Positions 30,502-44,345 are shown, numbered from the stretch's first letter. The stretch: 64,000 nucleotides of DNA from Medicago truncatula (GCF_003473485.1 NC_053043.1:12906001-12970000), one strand, 5' to 3'. Notes: a model not told the origin generated them from the letters alone. Numbers and translations are program-made.

Positions 30502-33280
30502 AACAATTGGGTATATTACATAAAGATGCGATTTTTCTATCTCTGCCCGTTCTGAAAGAACATATCTTAATGGCTGGAAAGTTTTGGAATAGTGGAACAG
30601 TCACACGCAAATTGTCTTTTATTCATACTTGGAAAAAAAAAATCTGCATGATTTCAAACAGAGAATATTCACTTGCAAATTGCAATTGCAGCATGGTGGG
30701 AAAATTGCGTGCAAGCTTCATTGAAATATATTCACATGCTTCTATATATGATGAACTCTCTTTATCATTTTACTTTACTTTTTTTTTTAAGTTATCTAAA
30801 TTTCGTCACATATATCTACACTCTTCTTTATTATGATACTCCTTTTAAGTTTCAAAAATTAATTGTTGTTTTAACATATAAAAAAATATTTAAAATAAAT
30901 TTTGTTTTAATTTTTTAATGTGACATTAATTATTACTTTTTTAATTTTATTTATTATATTTTTATAACAACGATTAGCAACTAATAATTATAGTTTTATT
31001 TAATCTTTTTGACAAAACCTAAGTAGAAGTATTAACTGGTTATGTCACAGTTTTGTTTTCCATAACTTTACCTTTTTTGCAAGTACTGTAAGTGATCATG
31101 CTTTAAGGTTTTGCTAAATAAATCAACTGTCTTATCAAAAGAACTTTCTACTATGAATGGGCTATATTTAGAAAAGTGTACATAGAAAGAGGATTTGATC
31201 ACATAACTTTCTACAAAACCTTATCGTTAAGACACTAATTTCAAACCCACGTCTTCCTTGTCTTAAGATGTATATACACATAGAATTTTTTGTCAATATG
31301 CTTTTTCTCCATAGTACTCTTGAAAAATTTGAGGCTATATATGCATGTTGCATTTGAAATTTAAATCATATCTCTCTTGAATAATTGAATCTTTGTGTTA
31401 AAGTATGAATAATGCAATTACATCTGTTTGTGCTTATTAGCTGTGATTTCTTCAAATTCAAAATTCTCCTTAATAGATCATTTATAAATTTCACGGTACA
31501 CTTTCACTAAATTAGATAGTGGTTCTTCCCTAGCTCTCTTTATAGGAAGTATGCCGATTATAAATTTATAGCTGTAAAATATTATCTACTTGTAGATCAT
31601 AGCCTTTTACCATTTTTTCCTTGAATTAGTTCAGACGATGTATATATTGAAAATTTATATTTGAACTAAACTTTAATCACAAGTAGTTTCTACAACTTTT
31701 TTTTTTTATAAATACATTGGTCCAAGTGGTTTCTTGATGTATCTTTTTTCGTTTTTCTCTTTGTGCTCTTTTGGTGAGTTCCCGAGTAGGGATTGCCCTT
31801 TTGAGTATGTACCTGAACTTATCTTTCTTGTGTTATATATTTTCTTTGCTATTCAAACAAAAAGATTGACCTAAGTGGTTATAGGAACTAAGACCCCTTA
31901 AGTAAATGACGAGGGATTCGATCTCAAACTCTTATAAGAAAAGAATTTGGGTAGAAGGAAAAAACTCGTTGTGTACCTCACATATTCACCGACGAGATTA
32001 TTCACTATTGAACAACAATGAAAATTTTGTACCTAACTATAACGTGGTAATGAAAAAAAAAACTTTCTTATAGATGAAATTCATTTGGTTCAAAGATTCC
32101 CTTAATAATTTATATGTACCATCAACTACTAAGATTAGGGGTCACTCTATTGGGTAAGCCCATTATAAATAAATCTAATATATTTTTACAATTTTGATGA
32201 CTCTAATCTAATTTAGATATTACTAGGTTATTTGAACTAATTTTCCTTTGTTTATTGATTTAGAAACTAATATACAAACTCAAATAAACACACGCAAAGA
32301 GAAAAAAAGTGTGGAGATTTGAAATTCCACGTAAAATATTTTCACACTCAATCTACTAGGGTTGTAAAACCGTAATGTTAAAAAAAAAATATTAACTCCA
32401 TTTCATAAATAGGGATTATATATGTCACTTGATCAACCATATTCTTCACCTAAAATATGAAAAAATAGCAATAACTAACTTTCACATGCCTAGAGGTTTG
32501 GCAGCACGTAAAATTTAGCTCTAAAATTTAGTGTGGCTACTAAAAGCGCACGAAAGATATGAAGACATATGTGATAAGTTGAATGGCTACAGTTACAGTT
32601 ACAACTAGCTAGCTAGATAGCTAGCTACAAACCATAGGAAACCATATGAATATCTATGGAAATGGAAATTATACACCAATATCTTCCATTATCTGTCATC
32701 AAGATATGAACCATATTGTAGCTATTTCCTTGCTTGGTAACATACGTCATTATTGATTGGCTGAAGCCCATCTTTGTATGAACCTTATTAAGGAAGAGTG
32801 ATGATGATAAAAAGCTAGTAGTACTATTGTACAAAAAGCTATTGCTCTTTGCACAAGTAATAATGTTTAACTTTTTCCACTCCTCGTGTCGTGCATTGTT
32901 TATAAGTCATGGGACAATCCTAACACTTTTTCATTCTACCTTCAGTTTTAAATATAATGAAATTTTTGGTAATTTTTTATTCTATTTATAAGAAAATATT
33001 AATGAAAAATTTAAAATGTATTAAGTGTAAAGAAAATTATACCTTTTGTAGGGGAAAATTATACCCTTTTGTTTTAATCGAAAAATATGTATCAAATTAA
33101 AAGAAACAGATTGATACAAAGAGTACAAGAGTACCTTTAAAAAAAATGAGTGCAAGAGTACTAAGAAACCAAACAATAAACCGAATAATAAAAACTAGGT
33201 ATGAGCAAGAAAATGGGAACAAACACCATGTACAAATAATCGACCGCACAAGGCTCCAATAACCAACCACAAATCAGACC
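30502..33280. other. intergenic, AT-rich, old SINE traces
   Basis: No gene is supported in 2.8 kb. About 31862-31945 ('gacctaagtggttatagga', 'gagggattcgatctcaaac') resembles a tRNA-derived SINE. 'ctagctagctagatagctagc' at 32605-32626 is a small palindrome. Frames at 30492-30918 and 32625-32834 show no domain. Confidence 0.4.
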
Positions 33281-33379
33281 AGAAGCACTCACTTGAGGGG
33301 AGGAACGGAACTCAGCCAAGCTGCAATACACACAAAGACCTGGCTCGAACTCACTATCGGCCCCAACACAGAACAAGTT

Positions 33380-33760
33380 CGGCTCACTCGTAGTTGGAAC
33401 AAAAATGTCTGGAGGTCTTACCAAGAAAACATTTCCAAGAAGAGAAAATAATCATATCAACCAATTTGACCACACAATCGAATGTCAAATCCAAATCAAA
33501 CATTTCCTAACCCTAGCCCCACCTCGAGGGCTTGAAAAGAAAAGAACAAACAAACCAAATGTGAAGACATGTACTAAAATTCAACCTAACCACCTAAAAA
33601 TGTTATACCAAACTTGAACCACAAAATCACTGGCGACAAACAGATGACAAGAAGACTCCGCATCATAACCACGAAAACACACCCGATACCACTAGGATCA
33701 ACTATCACCCTCTGCTTGAATAGATCAAGGCTAATGGGAACCCTAATCTAAAGTTACTTC
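33380..33760 (-). pseudogene. LINE fragment, zf-RVT region
   Basis: On the minus strand, with a one-base shift, the translation gives GYDAESSCHLFVASDF and VVQVWYNIFRWLG, matching the zinc-binding region near the C-terminus of plant LINE proteins (CxxC...HLFxxC..xxxVW..xxxWLG). Stops and frame breaks show it is dead. The open frame 33161-33424 continues from it without a known domain. Confidence 0.6.
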
Positions 33761-33789
33761 CAAAAAAGACAATTACCTTAGAAGGTGCC

Positions 33790-34560
33790 TGATTCTTCCA
33801 AACCATACCCTCATTAGTTGTCTATTTTACATATAACAATATAAAATATTTTTGTCAAAATTAATTTGGAACAACCTTTCAAAATTATAATGTCTTGACG
33901 ATTTATTTTCTCTCTAATGTATATAAGATGAAAGAGTAATAATATAACTAGCTTTTTTAAATATTTCTATATATTAATTTTCTCTCATCTATGGTCAGCT
34001 CCCAACCGTCCAACCCCATCACTAACTTCAATAACTAGATATGAACAAATTCCAAGTTTACTTAACATACCTTCCTCAATTAAACCTCTATCTACGTAAC
34101 ATACCTTCCTCAAGGAAGATTCATGTGGCTATAGATCATGTTGCCACATTTAGAATAGTCCAAAATAAAGTAAAACCCTAATATCACTTTGTATAGGTGA
34201 ACAAATCCTGTCAAACAAACAGAAGTAAACAAAGATCAAAGAAACTGCACACGCATGAGAAAAGAAGAATGTTCACCAATAAAAAAAAGGGATGAAATAA
34301 TCCATCATCATGAAATAAAATCTCTATAGTTACAATTACAAAAAAGAGCTCGTATAAAAGGAAATAAAAAAAATAATAATAATGAAATAAGCAAAATCAA
34401 AATCAAAATCCCAGGGCCTTTTATAAGCTACAATGTCATTTTAAAACCAAATCAATTAACCACCAAAAGGTTAACTTCATATAAACTCAAACCTATAGCT
34501 GCAAAAGATATACATAGACACATAAAATTAATTCATAGTAATAAATATTAAATAATATAT
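33790..34560. other. intergenic and 3' flank of the WRKY gene
   Basis: 'taacataccttcctcaa' is repeated at about 34064 and 34098. Nothing else is recognised. The 3' untranslated region of the WRKY transcript probably occupies the last few hundred bases. Confidence 0.35.
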
Positions 34561-34581
34561 CACCAATACCACCTATAATCA

Positions 34582-36340
34582 TTAATGTTGTTCTTTTCTT
34601 GAATCTTTTTCTTCTTTTTTCATCTGAATAATATCTTGAAGCAACCCATTATCTCTTAACAAAGCCTCATTAACAAACCCTGAAGATCCAAAACCTCGAT
34701 GATTAATCACTTGGTCATTCGCAAAACCACCAAACGACGACGTGTTAACACAACTACCACCAGAACCACCAACATAATTAGAAGAAGGGGGTGTAGTAGT
34801 AGTAGTAATATTATTATTACTAGTGGAGTTGTGATTATTGTACAACAATGTTGGTAGAAGAAAGTGTGAGTGTGAACCCGAAGCAGCACCGAAACTAGTA
34901 GGTTGGTGAACGAAGCTGAGGTTAGGACGTGACGTGGCAGGAGAAGGATGTGTGTGTTGACCCTCGTATGTAGTGACGACAATAGAAGAATCATCGGAAG
35001 AACGCTCCACGCGCTTTTTCACGCCGCAGCTTGCCGTTGTACAACGATAGTAGCTCCTGTTTTTGTTTCAACGCGGTTACATTTACGTGCCCCGCAAGTC
35101 AAAAACTATATTAATTAACTAATTAGTGTCCCAAATTAAATTAATTAGTGAACTACTACACTGTTTATTGTAGGACACAAGAGAATGAAATTTGAGAAAT
35201 GAAATGGAAGAAAGTTTATATAAAGATTATGTATCTATATGTATATGTATATGTACCTGGGAAAAGGACTGTTTTTCACAGCTTTTTGGCCATATTTACG
35301 CCACCTATAGCCATCATCTAGGTGATCAACTTCACTCTTTGTCATGAAAGCAAACCTGGGTTCTCTTTCCTTTTTTTGGTTCTTTTTCTTTGGTTTCAAT
35401 CTGTAATAAGATTTTTATACAAAATCACCATTAGTTAGTATAATTATGGTTCTCTTTTTTTAATAATGACACATAAAAAAATGAAAAATATTTTTGTAAT
35501 ATATATTGTGATTTTTTTACTTTTTACAAGATTTTTAGTTAGCTAAAACCCTTAATTCTATTTTATTTAATAATTTCTAGACTAATAAAAATGATAAAGT
35601 GATTAAAGGAAGAAATAAAAACAGAGACAAATGATGAGAATAGCAACGACAAGAACAGAAGGATATTTTAAGTTCAATGAATAGAAACAGAAACTGTTTC
35701 ATGTTTCATTAAAATATCTCCACTCATCACGCGTTTTCTTAATTGTCACAAAAATAAATAAAAAAGAGAAAAAAATAAATAGAAGTTTTTAATTATTGAT
35801 TAATGGTAATACTCACTGTTTCTTAGTCTTGTCTTGATCTTGGTCATCTCCTTCTAACTCTGCTTCGATTTTTGAAAGTTTACTTCTATGCTGTTCTAAG
35901 GTGTTGTTAACTGTGGCTTCATTAGACGACGAAGATATCGAAGAAGAATTCGGTGACACCGGAGTGTTAAACACCTCGGATGAGTCCGGGATGTTAGAAC
36001 TCCCGGGTGACGGAAGAGTGTGATGGGTTGTTGTTGTTGTGGCGACGGTGGGAACCCAATCCGATAATAAAAAAGTGTTGTTGTTGTTGTTGATGTAATC
36101 ATGGGAACCCAACAAGTCCATGAAACCAAAAGAAGAAGATTTTTGGTCACAAGAGGAAGATGGTATGGTATCAAAGAAGGTAGAGATTGAAGGTTGAAAA
36201 GGGAATAAAGATGTGTTGTTGTTGTTGATGGTGGTGGTGGTTGTTGGAATCTCATCGGAGAATGCCATGGTGGTGGTGGTGGTGGTGGTGGATGATGAGT
36301 TGGTGGGGTTTGTGTGCTCCTCTCTCTTCTCCTCCTCCAT
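34582..36340 (-). CDS. WRKY: group IIc WRKY transcription factor, WRKY48-like
   Basis: Three exons on the minus strand: 36340-35817, 35400-35257 and 35056-34582; introns 416 and 200 bp with GT/AG ends. Joined length is 1143 bp, 380 residues. The WRKY domain spans about 190-260, with WRKYGQK at 208-214 and the zinc finger C228-X4-C233-X23-H257-X1-H259 (C2H2, group IIc). The second intron splits the Arg codon in FP(R)SYYRC, the classic plant WRKY intron site. A basic patch KPKKKNQKK (177-185) precedes the domain. The N-terminus has poly-Thr and poly-Asn tracts and Ser-rich stretches. [17 protein letters not shown] and C-terminal DNGLLQDII resemble Arabidopsis WRKY48 (from memory). Such factors bind W-boxes (TTGAC) in nuclear DNA and act in defence and stress responses. 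Confidence 0.93.
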
Positions 36341-38148
36341 TGATTTTTATGCTGTTATGTATCAATACAAAGCATGGCACATATTCCTTTTTTTATTTTT
36401 ATTTTATTTTTGCTTTTTATTTTTGTTGAGAGATCTTCCTTTTTTTTTTATCAAAACTTGAAAAGGGAAATGTGCCAATTAATATTTCAACTATTATTTT
36501 GAAAGATATAGAAAGAGGAGAGAGAAAAAGTATGAAAGGGATGGTTTGTGGATTGGGGATGTGCTATATGCTATCAATAGATTCAAATTTTGAGATTTCT
36601 TAACAAGTGTTATTAGACTTGTCACAATATATTTTTAGTTTATATAAATTAATAGTACCCCTAGAGTTTTTTCTTTTTAGTTTAGACTTGTCCTAATATA
36701 TTTCATTAAATATTGGTATATAACTATTATTATGAATGTAAAGTGAGCAATATGTTTTAGATGGTGATGCAAATGGTATTAGTTAGGGGGTATAGTTAGA
36801 AAAAATTGATTACTATTAGTACTACGTATTGAAAATAGAATGTGATATCTAATTGATTGAAATAAATAGATAAAATGCAACAATTGTTTTGAGAAACTAA
36901 TGTTACATTGAAAACATAAATTCATACTATTTTTAAGAATTTGTTTTTTTTACTAATTGACACTCAATACTAGACAAATTAAGAGAATAATTACTTTTTC
37001 CTTTTTTGATGTTAGATCATGTCCACATTTCAAAGAGATTTTAAAAATTCAAAGGGAGAATTTTTTATTTATTTATACTAATAATAAATCGTTCTTTAAA
37101 AAAACTAATAATAAATTGAGATTATTTTAGCCTATAAGAATATGTTTTTAAAAATCTTAACAAATTGTCGTAAAAATAAAAATATCCTTATTTTGAAAAA
37201 TAAATATCTTTGTTTTTTTTTTCAAAAATGTCTACTATGTTTTAGAAAATGAATTTCCTATAAATATAGTCACAACCATTTGAAGCTAGCTTCAAACTAG
37301 CTTTTTATTCGTAGGCAAGTTAATAGAATTGCTCACAATCTTACTAGAGTGTTTGTTGATACTTTTTTGGACAATTTTATTTTCTAACTGTGATGTTTAT
37401 TATTATTTAGATGATACAAACAATATATTGATTCAAGTGATAAAGAATTTAGACTCCTTCGACAAATGATCAAAGTATGATTCTAAAGTTTTGTGTGCTA
37501 TAAATTTTTTCAATGAAGACTTATCACCGCTAAACCACATTCAAATTAAGCTAAAAGTAATATAAGTAAATTAAATACAAATATTAAATTATATGTTTAT
37601 CTTGGGGAGGAAGCATCTAATCTAAATTTATTGAATAGAATACTAATAAATCAGTGGATTGTGCAATAAGAAAGGTGTGATTGGGCTGGGAATTTGGACA
37701 ACAGATGGGAATGAGAGGTAATCCAATTTCCAACTGGGTACGGTACGACCGACACCTGCCGTTAGAAGAGCGTACGAAGAATGCTAACACGATGTTGATA
37801 GCATTTAATGCAAAACAGGACCGCAAATGGGACCCACGACTGTTTCACGCGGATATTTGACTGGCAACCGGTTTAGCTTGTGTAAGAAGCATTCTCGGGG
37901 GTTTACACGTGGGTACAATGTGGGTTTATGTATGGTTCTAGATGCTATCTCTTTGCTTCTTCATTTCTTCCACATGCAAAATTTCTTTCACGAATTACAA
38001 TACCTTTTGGAAAAATATATTAGATAAATTGTGTTTAATTTCTACCAAAAGAAAGAAAGAAAGAAGAAAAAAAAAAGATAGAAATTGTGTTAGTTCGAAG
38101 GGCTACAATTGGCTTGGTTGAGGGGCTTGAGACTACCGAGCTTATAAC
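36341..38148. other. WRKY upstream region and intergenic DNA
   Basis: A TATA or W-box cannot be assigned with confidence. 37680-37920 is a locally GC-richer block ('ggtacggtacgaccgacacctgccg') without a convincing frame on either strand; the two frames there (37617-37826 minus, 37827-38027 plus) match nothing I know. A SINE-like phrase 'attcaagtgataaagaattt' lies at 37431. Confidence 0.4.
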
Positions 38149-38423
38149 ATATTTCATCCGTCTCAAATTATAAGCAAAAAAATTTCATTTTCTTTATCTT
38201 AAAATATAAGTAAAAATATCAACTTTTATATTATTTCACGAAAATCATCTTTTTCAAAGTAAAATTAAATACAAATTTCATTTAATTTATTCTCCTTTCT
38301 ATTCTATCTATAATCATTAACTTATTTTAAGAAAAACACAAAATTATATAGTATCAAACTATATTTTTGTTTTCTTAATAAATGTGAATTTGTTTGCTTA
38401 TAAATTAGGATGGAGGGAGTATT
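38149..38423. mobile_element. Stowaway-like MITE
   Basis: The left end is 'tttcatccgtctcaaattataagc', and the right end read inverted gives TACTCCCTCCATCCTAATTT. It is about 275 bp, with no ORF. Confidence 0.65.
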
Positions 38424-38761
38424 AAGCCATAATTTAATGGAGTAATTTGATATAAATTTTCGGATACTTATAATTGCAATTGCCAAAATGATAGTTACTT
38501 TATATACAATATGTATTTTAATGTTTAATTAACATGTTATCTCGACACTCCTATTTCTCAACATTTCATTTTTCTCTCTATCTTTCTTTATTTGACATAT
38601 CAACAACATGTGATATTTATAACATCATTCTCTCTATTCCATTTCTCTATATAACACCTTTCAACACCTTTTTTTGACGTCATTTAGTATAATATTCTAC
38701 TTAATATTTTCTTATCATAAGTTTTTATTTCGGCGCAAGTTAACTAATTATTTTTCTTAGA

Positions 38762-39581
38762 TACTCTCTCTGTCCTAAATTATTTGTCATTCTAATATCT
38801 TTTCGTCTCATTTTAATGGTCACTTTAATATTTTTTTTATATCTTCAAATAATCGTTACTTTAAAATATAAATGCAACACTTATTTTTTTTCCATAAATA
38901 TTCCTTTATTAATTGAATTTCACTCCATTTAATTACTACATTCACTACGATTAATAATGATGGTGTAGTAAATTATATTAATTTTACCATTAAAATCAAC
39001 TCAATTATATTACCCACAAAAATAGAAAATATTCCCTCCGTCCCAAAATAACTGAGTTTTTTGCAATAAAATATTGTACCAAAATAACTGACATATTTCA
39101 CTTTTCAATTCAATATTAATTACTACCTCCGTCTCTAATTATAAGACCCTTTTAAGAAGAAAAAAAATTGTCCTTTTTTATAAGACCCCCTTGTTATTTC
39201 CAACTACATTAATTATTTCTTTACATACATATCACTATCTATTATACGTCTTTTTCTTCAATCAGCAATAAATAACATGTTGAAAACATAAACCAACTCT
39301 CTCTCTTAAACACAAATATCCACTATCTTAATTTCTGTTATTTTTTCAAAAGGGTCCTATAATTAGGGACAAAGGTGGTACTTTTTTCAAATTATACACT
39401 ATAATTAATACTACTCTTATCATTCTAAATTCAACTTCCTCCACTTTATATTTATGATAATGGTAAATACATCAATATTTTACAAGACCACTCAAAATCA
39501 TTTCTCTCTTTCATTTATATATATTTTTTTTAATACGTGTGAAATGAACAAAAGGTTCATTTATTATGGGACGGAGGGACT
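38762..39581. mobile_element. nested Stowaway-like MITEs
   Basis: The outer element opens ATTCCCTCCGTCCCAAAAT at 39031 and closes 'attatgggacggagggac' at 39563-39580. Inside it an inner element runs 39121-39381 (TACTACCTCCGTCTCTAATT to 'aattagggacaaaggtggta'). Another unpaired left end ('tactctctctgtcctaaatt') lies at 38763. The inner element belongs to the same family as 39645-40087 and 56080-56375. Confidence 0.7.
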
Positions 39582-39644
39582 AACTCAACTAATCATTTCC
39601 TCAAGAACCGTGCATCAACTCCTTACTTTTGTAAAGTGATTTAT

Positions 39645-40087
39645 ATTACCTCCGTCCATAATTATAAGACAATTTTGAGAGAAAAAATTATCTCTTTTTA
39701 TAAGACCTCTTTGAAATTTTCAATTACATTTATTATTTCTTTATCAATATAACCTTATTTATTTTGCATCTTTTTCTTCAATCAATAATAAATATTATGT
39801 TAAAAACATAAACTAACTCTCTTAAGGATAAATTTGTAAAAACAATAGTAATTATATACTCCCTCCGATCCTTTTTATAAGAAAAAGTTGACTTTTTAGA
39901 TTCATTAAGTAATTAATGTATTTGGTATAGAATATAGACTAAATACATCATTTATGCAATGAATCAATAAAGTCAAATATTTTTTATAAATATAACAGAA
40001 GGGAGTACAAATTTAATATTACAACTAACTTTCTTAATTTCTGTGATTTTGACAAAAGGATTCTATAATTAGAGTCGGAGGTAGTAT
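39645..40087. mobile_element. Stowaway-like MITE with a second MITE inserted
   Basis: The outer ends are 'attacctccgtccataatta' and 'ataattagagtcggaggtag'. The inner element 39857-40008 has ends TACTCCCTCCGATCC and 'agaagggagta', with an internal 'tagaatatagactaaatac'. Removing the inner element joins two halves of a family member. Confidence 0.75.
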
Positions 40088-40270
40088 ATTCTTTTGTTTA
40101 TACAACAGTAATTACATTTCTTAATTTTTGTAAAAAAAATTATCAAAATGTATATAAATGGAGTTAGAGAGGTGAAGCACCAAGTCTTTTTCATGGTTTA
40201 CAATGGGCCGCTGATATAGGATTTGATGATATGGACTTTATTCCACTTCAAAACTGTTGGAATTTTAATT

Positions 40271-40587
40271 TGCTCTTCACCCAGCATATTTGGTTCGCGC
40301 CCTGCAACCATACCAAATATGCTCTTGCGTTAGTTAAGTCATGCAACGTGACTTAACCAGCGCGCCTTATAATCTCTACGTGACTTAAGTCACGCACCAC
40401 TGACCTATGCGCGAGTTAACTCACGCAACTTGAGCGGTGGTAAGAGCTGAAGAACAAACGTTGTGCTAGTTAACTCACGCAGCGTTAGTTATGTGCCGCA
40501 AATATTAACATTTGCGCTAGTTAACTAGCATAGGGATATTTTCGAAATGCCTGCAGGGCGCGAGCGTTTAGTGCTGGATGAAGAGCA
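40271..40587. mobile_element. foldback MITE packed with GTGAGTTAACTCAC-like palindromes
   Basis: The inverted ends are TGCTCTTCACCCAGCA on the left and, read inverted from the right, TGCTCTTCATCCAGCA, followed by CGCGCCCTGCA on both sides. The interior holds repeated palindromic words 'gtgacttaagtcacg', 'gcgagttaactcacgc', 'tagttaactcacgc' and 'gctagttaactagc'. No coding frame and no clear target duplication. Confidence 0.75.
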
Positions 40588-40814
40588 GAATTGAAACCAT
40601 TGTTGATGCTTTCAATGGTGGTAGTAATAACATTATCGAATTTGGAAGCATTCATTAGTCTGACCTGTAGAAAGTTTTTTTACACTTTTTTTCAAAGTTT
40701 TATAGTTGAGTTTAACCGGCGACAAACAAATAGGATCGCTCACACCGTAACGCAAGAGGCCCTATTGTATGCTATCTAATGAAATATAATGATTTTATTC
40801 CCTTAAATAATTGA

Positions 40815-41071
40815 GGGTTAAATAAGTAAATGGTTTCCCTAAATATACCAACATTTGATTTTGGTCCCTTTAAAATATCCCTTAGACTTTTGGTCTCTCT
40901 AAAAAATTTCATCTATGAAATTAGTCTCTGCTCTACATTGAGTCTTACACTAGAGCAGGGACTAATTTCATAAATGAAAACTTTTAGAGGGACCAAAAAC
41001 CTAAATAATATTTTAGAGGGACTAAAATCAAATATTGGTATATTTGGGAAGACTATTTACTTATTTAACGC
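40815..41071. mobile_element. Mutator-type MITE with 9 bp target duplication
   Basis: The ends are GGGTTAAATAAGTAAATGG and, inverted, GCGTTAAATAAGTAAATAG, with 'ttggtccc' phrases. Flanking 9-mers AATAATTGA and AAAAATTGA differ at one base. Confidence 0.75.
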
Positions 41072-41079
41072 AAAAATTG

Positions 41080-43790
41080 AAATAAAACTGATTTGCTGTT
41101 AGTAAACACAGATAACAATGAACCGTAGAAATTCCCTAAAAAAGATGAACTGAAGAAATTTTCCAACGTGTTGACTTAAGAAAAACAAACAAGGGCAAGC
41201 GTTGATTGCGGCATTCTGGAAACTTGAGTAATTTTTTTAGGGGCACCTGAGTAATTTCCATTCTACCTAGGAAATCTTTCTCTTATTTTGTGCAATAAAA
41301 TACTATATTTCAGAAGAAGAAGAAAAACAGATTACAAACTTCACAAAAAATCAAAATGCGTTAAAAAAATATATAAAAAAGTATTTATTATTTTCATTTC
41401 ATCTATATTAATCTCATTTTTATGGAAAAAAGTTTAGATGTGTTGTATTCCAACGACTTGCCAAGGTCAGAGTAACCTCGAGATTTAGCAAACACTATTA
41501 TAAAGATACATAGTTATCACTCATTAATTAGGTTCTAACTTCTAACATTTACAATGGAATTTAAGTTCATATCTTTATAAAGTATGTGTCAATTTTTTAA
41601 CAACTGAATCGATCTTTATTGATGTTTTGAGGAGAGAAAAAACACATAGTATCTCTTTAGCAATCCTTTGTCAAATGAATTTTAATCCACGAACCTTACA
41701 TGTGTTACTATAGTCAACATCATATAGATGAAGGGAATGGTGCATGAAAGACAAGCTGCACAATTACTTAATATTATTTGAAGGACATGATACATATTAT
41801 AGGATATATATAATCAAAGGACCAAGAAATATAATAAAAATTCATGTTGAGAAGGTGAGAAGAGAAAGTGTGTTATAAACTGTATTGACGATGACATACA
41901 TGTGGTCAACAACTTGCTAATCAAGAAGGTTTAGGACCATTCTTTTGGGAATTAAATGGCCAAGGGTCCCTTTTAATAAGGTCAACCTTAATGGTGCCTT
42001 TGATGAAAAGTTGTTTTAAAGATATGTTTGAGTTTGTCCTTGAGCCTTGTGTGATATCGTAAGGCATGATAAACCTACCAACTATTAGATGACTTAAGAC
42101 TAGGTCAAACCAATCAATAAAGGTTATGGTCAGATAAAATGGTGGATATTTACATGTATTTTATGGAATAAGATAGTGACTATTAGAGAAAGTGTTTTTA
42201 TCATTTCTCTTAAATGTAGTATTATTATTTAAACTTGAAATATGATATTGCATCATATTTTTTTAAAATGTCATGTTAAATATTAAAATAGAGTTTAATT
42301 CATTGTATGTTAGTTTGTTAGTTTATTTAATCATAAATTTGATTACTTACATAAATATGTTCATTTGAAATATGCATTTAAATAAATCAATAGATCGTAC
42401 CATATTTCTAAAAGGTTCAGATTAATGTTTAAAAATAGGAAAATAAGCTTCTAAAAAAAACTACAAACCATACATAAACCTTCAATTCTTTACCAAAGTT
42501 TAAGCTTTAGTATAATTCAATCTAGTGTATTTCAAGCCCTACTACTACCAAAAAGAAACATTAGATTGTTATCATTTAAAAAAAAAAAAAATCTTTATAG
42601 AAAATAAAAGAAACGATAATATTTTAGAAAGAAGAAAAACATCGGTATTGCTTCATGAGTCATATTTTTATCCCCATTGACTCTTTTGGTTTTGGGGTTT
42701 ATCAACTCAAGACCCTTTCAACTCTGTTTCGGTGAAGACTAAAAAGTCAATGAAAGTTGATTTTGGTTTAAAAAAGTGAAGCACTAAGATAGATAGATTT
42801 CATGGACCGGCACCATTTATTTATTGTAAATGGGCACCAACAGTTTGAAATTGAATTACCAGCATGCGACGTAACTGGATTATGTTCAAAAATTATATTT
42901 TACTAACGAACGAAAAACTTTAAATAATTTTAAAAAATCGATCTTAAAACATATATATAAGTACTACTATGGTTTTTTTGCCAATAAAGTAGTACTATAG
43001 TTTTAAAAAATATAAAGTGCTTTAGAAAAAATTAATTTAAGTCGACAAAATAAACTTTGCTTCCTAGATGTATATACATGTTGATTTAGGATCCTAACCT
43101 ATACATGTTATCCAAATGTTCAATCGTATTTAATTATCTTATCAAACTTACAAAATATCGACCATAGTGGAATATGACATAGCAGTATAATAAATTATGT
43201 TTAAATGTCAACATTTTATACTATGTTTAGATGTCAACATATTTTGTTGTCTTTTTTTTAGGCTAATGTTTGATTGTGTCGTTACACTTACAAAAACAAT
43301 CATCACAGAGGAATATGACTTAGCAATATAATTAAACATGTAAAAGATGTCTTATTATATTGAAATTGCTAGGCCTATAATTTAACTGAAAAAAATGTTG
43401 AAATTGTTAAATCGGGGTTAGAACTTCAACACATCTATTTATATGTTTGAGTTTTTAATGACTATTATCATTTCGTTTATTTACTAAAAGAAAATACATG
43501 TAAATAATTTAGCATAAAACTTTTTCGGATTATTATTCTATGACATAGAAAGCTTACACTTACTGCATCTTTTTTATGTCTAGATTTCAATTTATACAAA
43601 AGTTGTCATAAATTGGTTGTACAAATATCATTTTTCTTTTGAGGAAAGATAAGATGAAGCAAACAATGTTAGAGGATAATTGAATAAGATGTCTTGTCCT
43701 TTTGTTAATTTATTTTGAATGGTGTTTATAGTTTTCATTAACAAATTGAAACTCTTCTAGGGTTCATATTGATTATCCCTTACTGTTTCC
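41080..43790. other. intergenic, AT-rich, no gene seen
   Basis: A decayed interspersed repeat lies near 42410-42540. A direct near-repeat, 'atgtttaaatgtcaacat' and 'atgtttagatgtcaacat', lies at 43198-43242, and 'gaatatgacatagcagtata' / 'gaatatgacttagcaatata' at 43171 and 43312. No coding frame over 60 codons. Confidence 0.4.
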
Positions 43791-43794
43791 ATAA

Positions 43795-44345
43795 ATCGAG
43801 TGTTAACTCGTAAATTCGTCCGAGTTTACGTTTTTAGGTGGCAAAAACGTGTTAACTCGGAGGTAAACTCGGTTTTTGATGAAATCGGAAAGTTTGACCG
43901 AGTTAACATGTGTTAAACTCGGTAAACTCGTGTAAACTCGTCCGAGTTTACCTTTGATTTTTTATATTTTTTTTTTGTCTCATTTTCTTTCAAAATCCAA
44001 TTCTTTTTTCAATCCCAATGTGCTGAAATGCTGCCTTTACGGCTAATATAACTCGTTTTTTCCATGCTTGTTATGTATAGAAGCTACATCAATGCGTGAC
44101 AATGACATACATTGAATTTTAGGAATGCATTCAGAAGCTTGTCATTATTGATTGATTTGAAATCATTCAAATATATTACTTGCTCAAGTATTTAAATGAG
44201 AAAATTGAACAATTGAAGTTAAAGTTACAACTGAAGATGAAACAAAGTTTAAATGTACCGATAAATTTTATTTTTTTATTGTTAGAGTTTATTATTTAAA
44301 TGTGGTTAATTGATTATGTTTTGTTTAAATATTAGCTTGCATATG

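Noticed and set aside
36213-36461. Open frame with poly-Val/poly-Trp opposite the WRKY first exon
   Set aside because: Antisense shadow of the trinucleotide repeats that encode Thr and Asn in the real gene.
37617-38027. Divergent pair of short frames in a GC-richer block
   Set aside because: Neither frame has a recognisable domain; the composition change alone does not support a gene.
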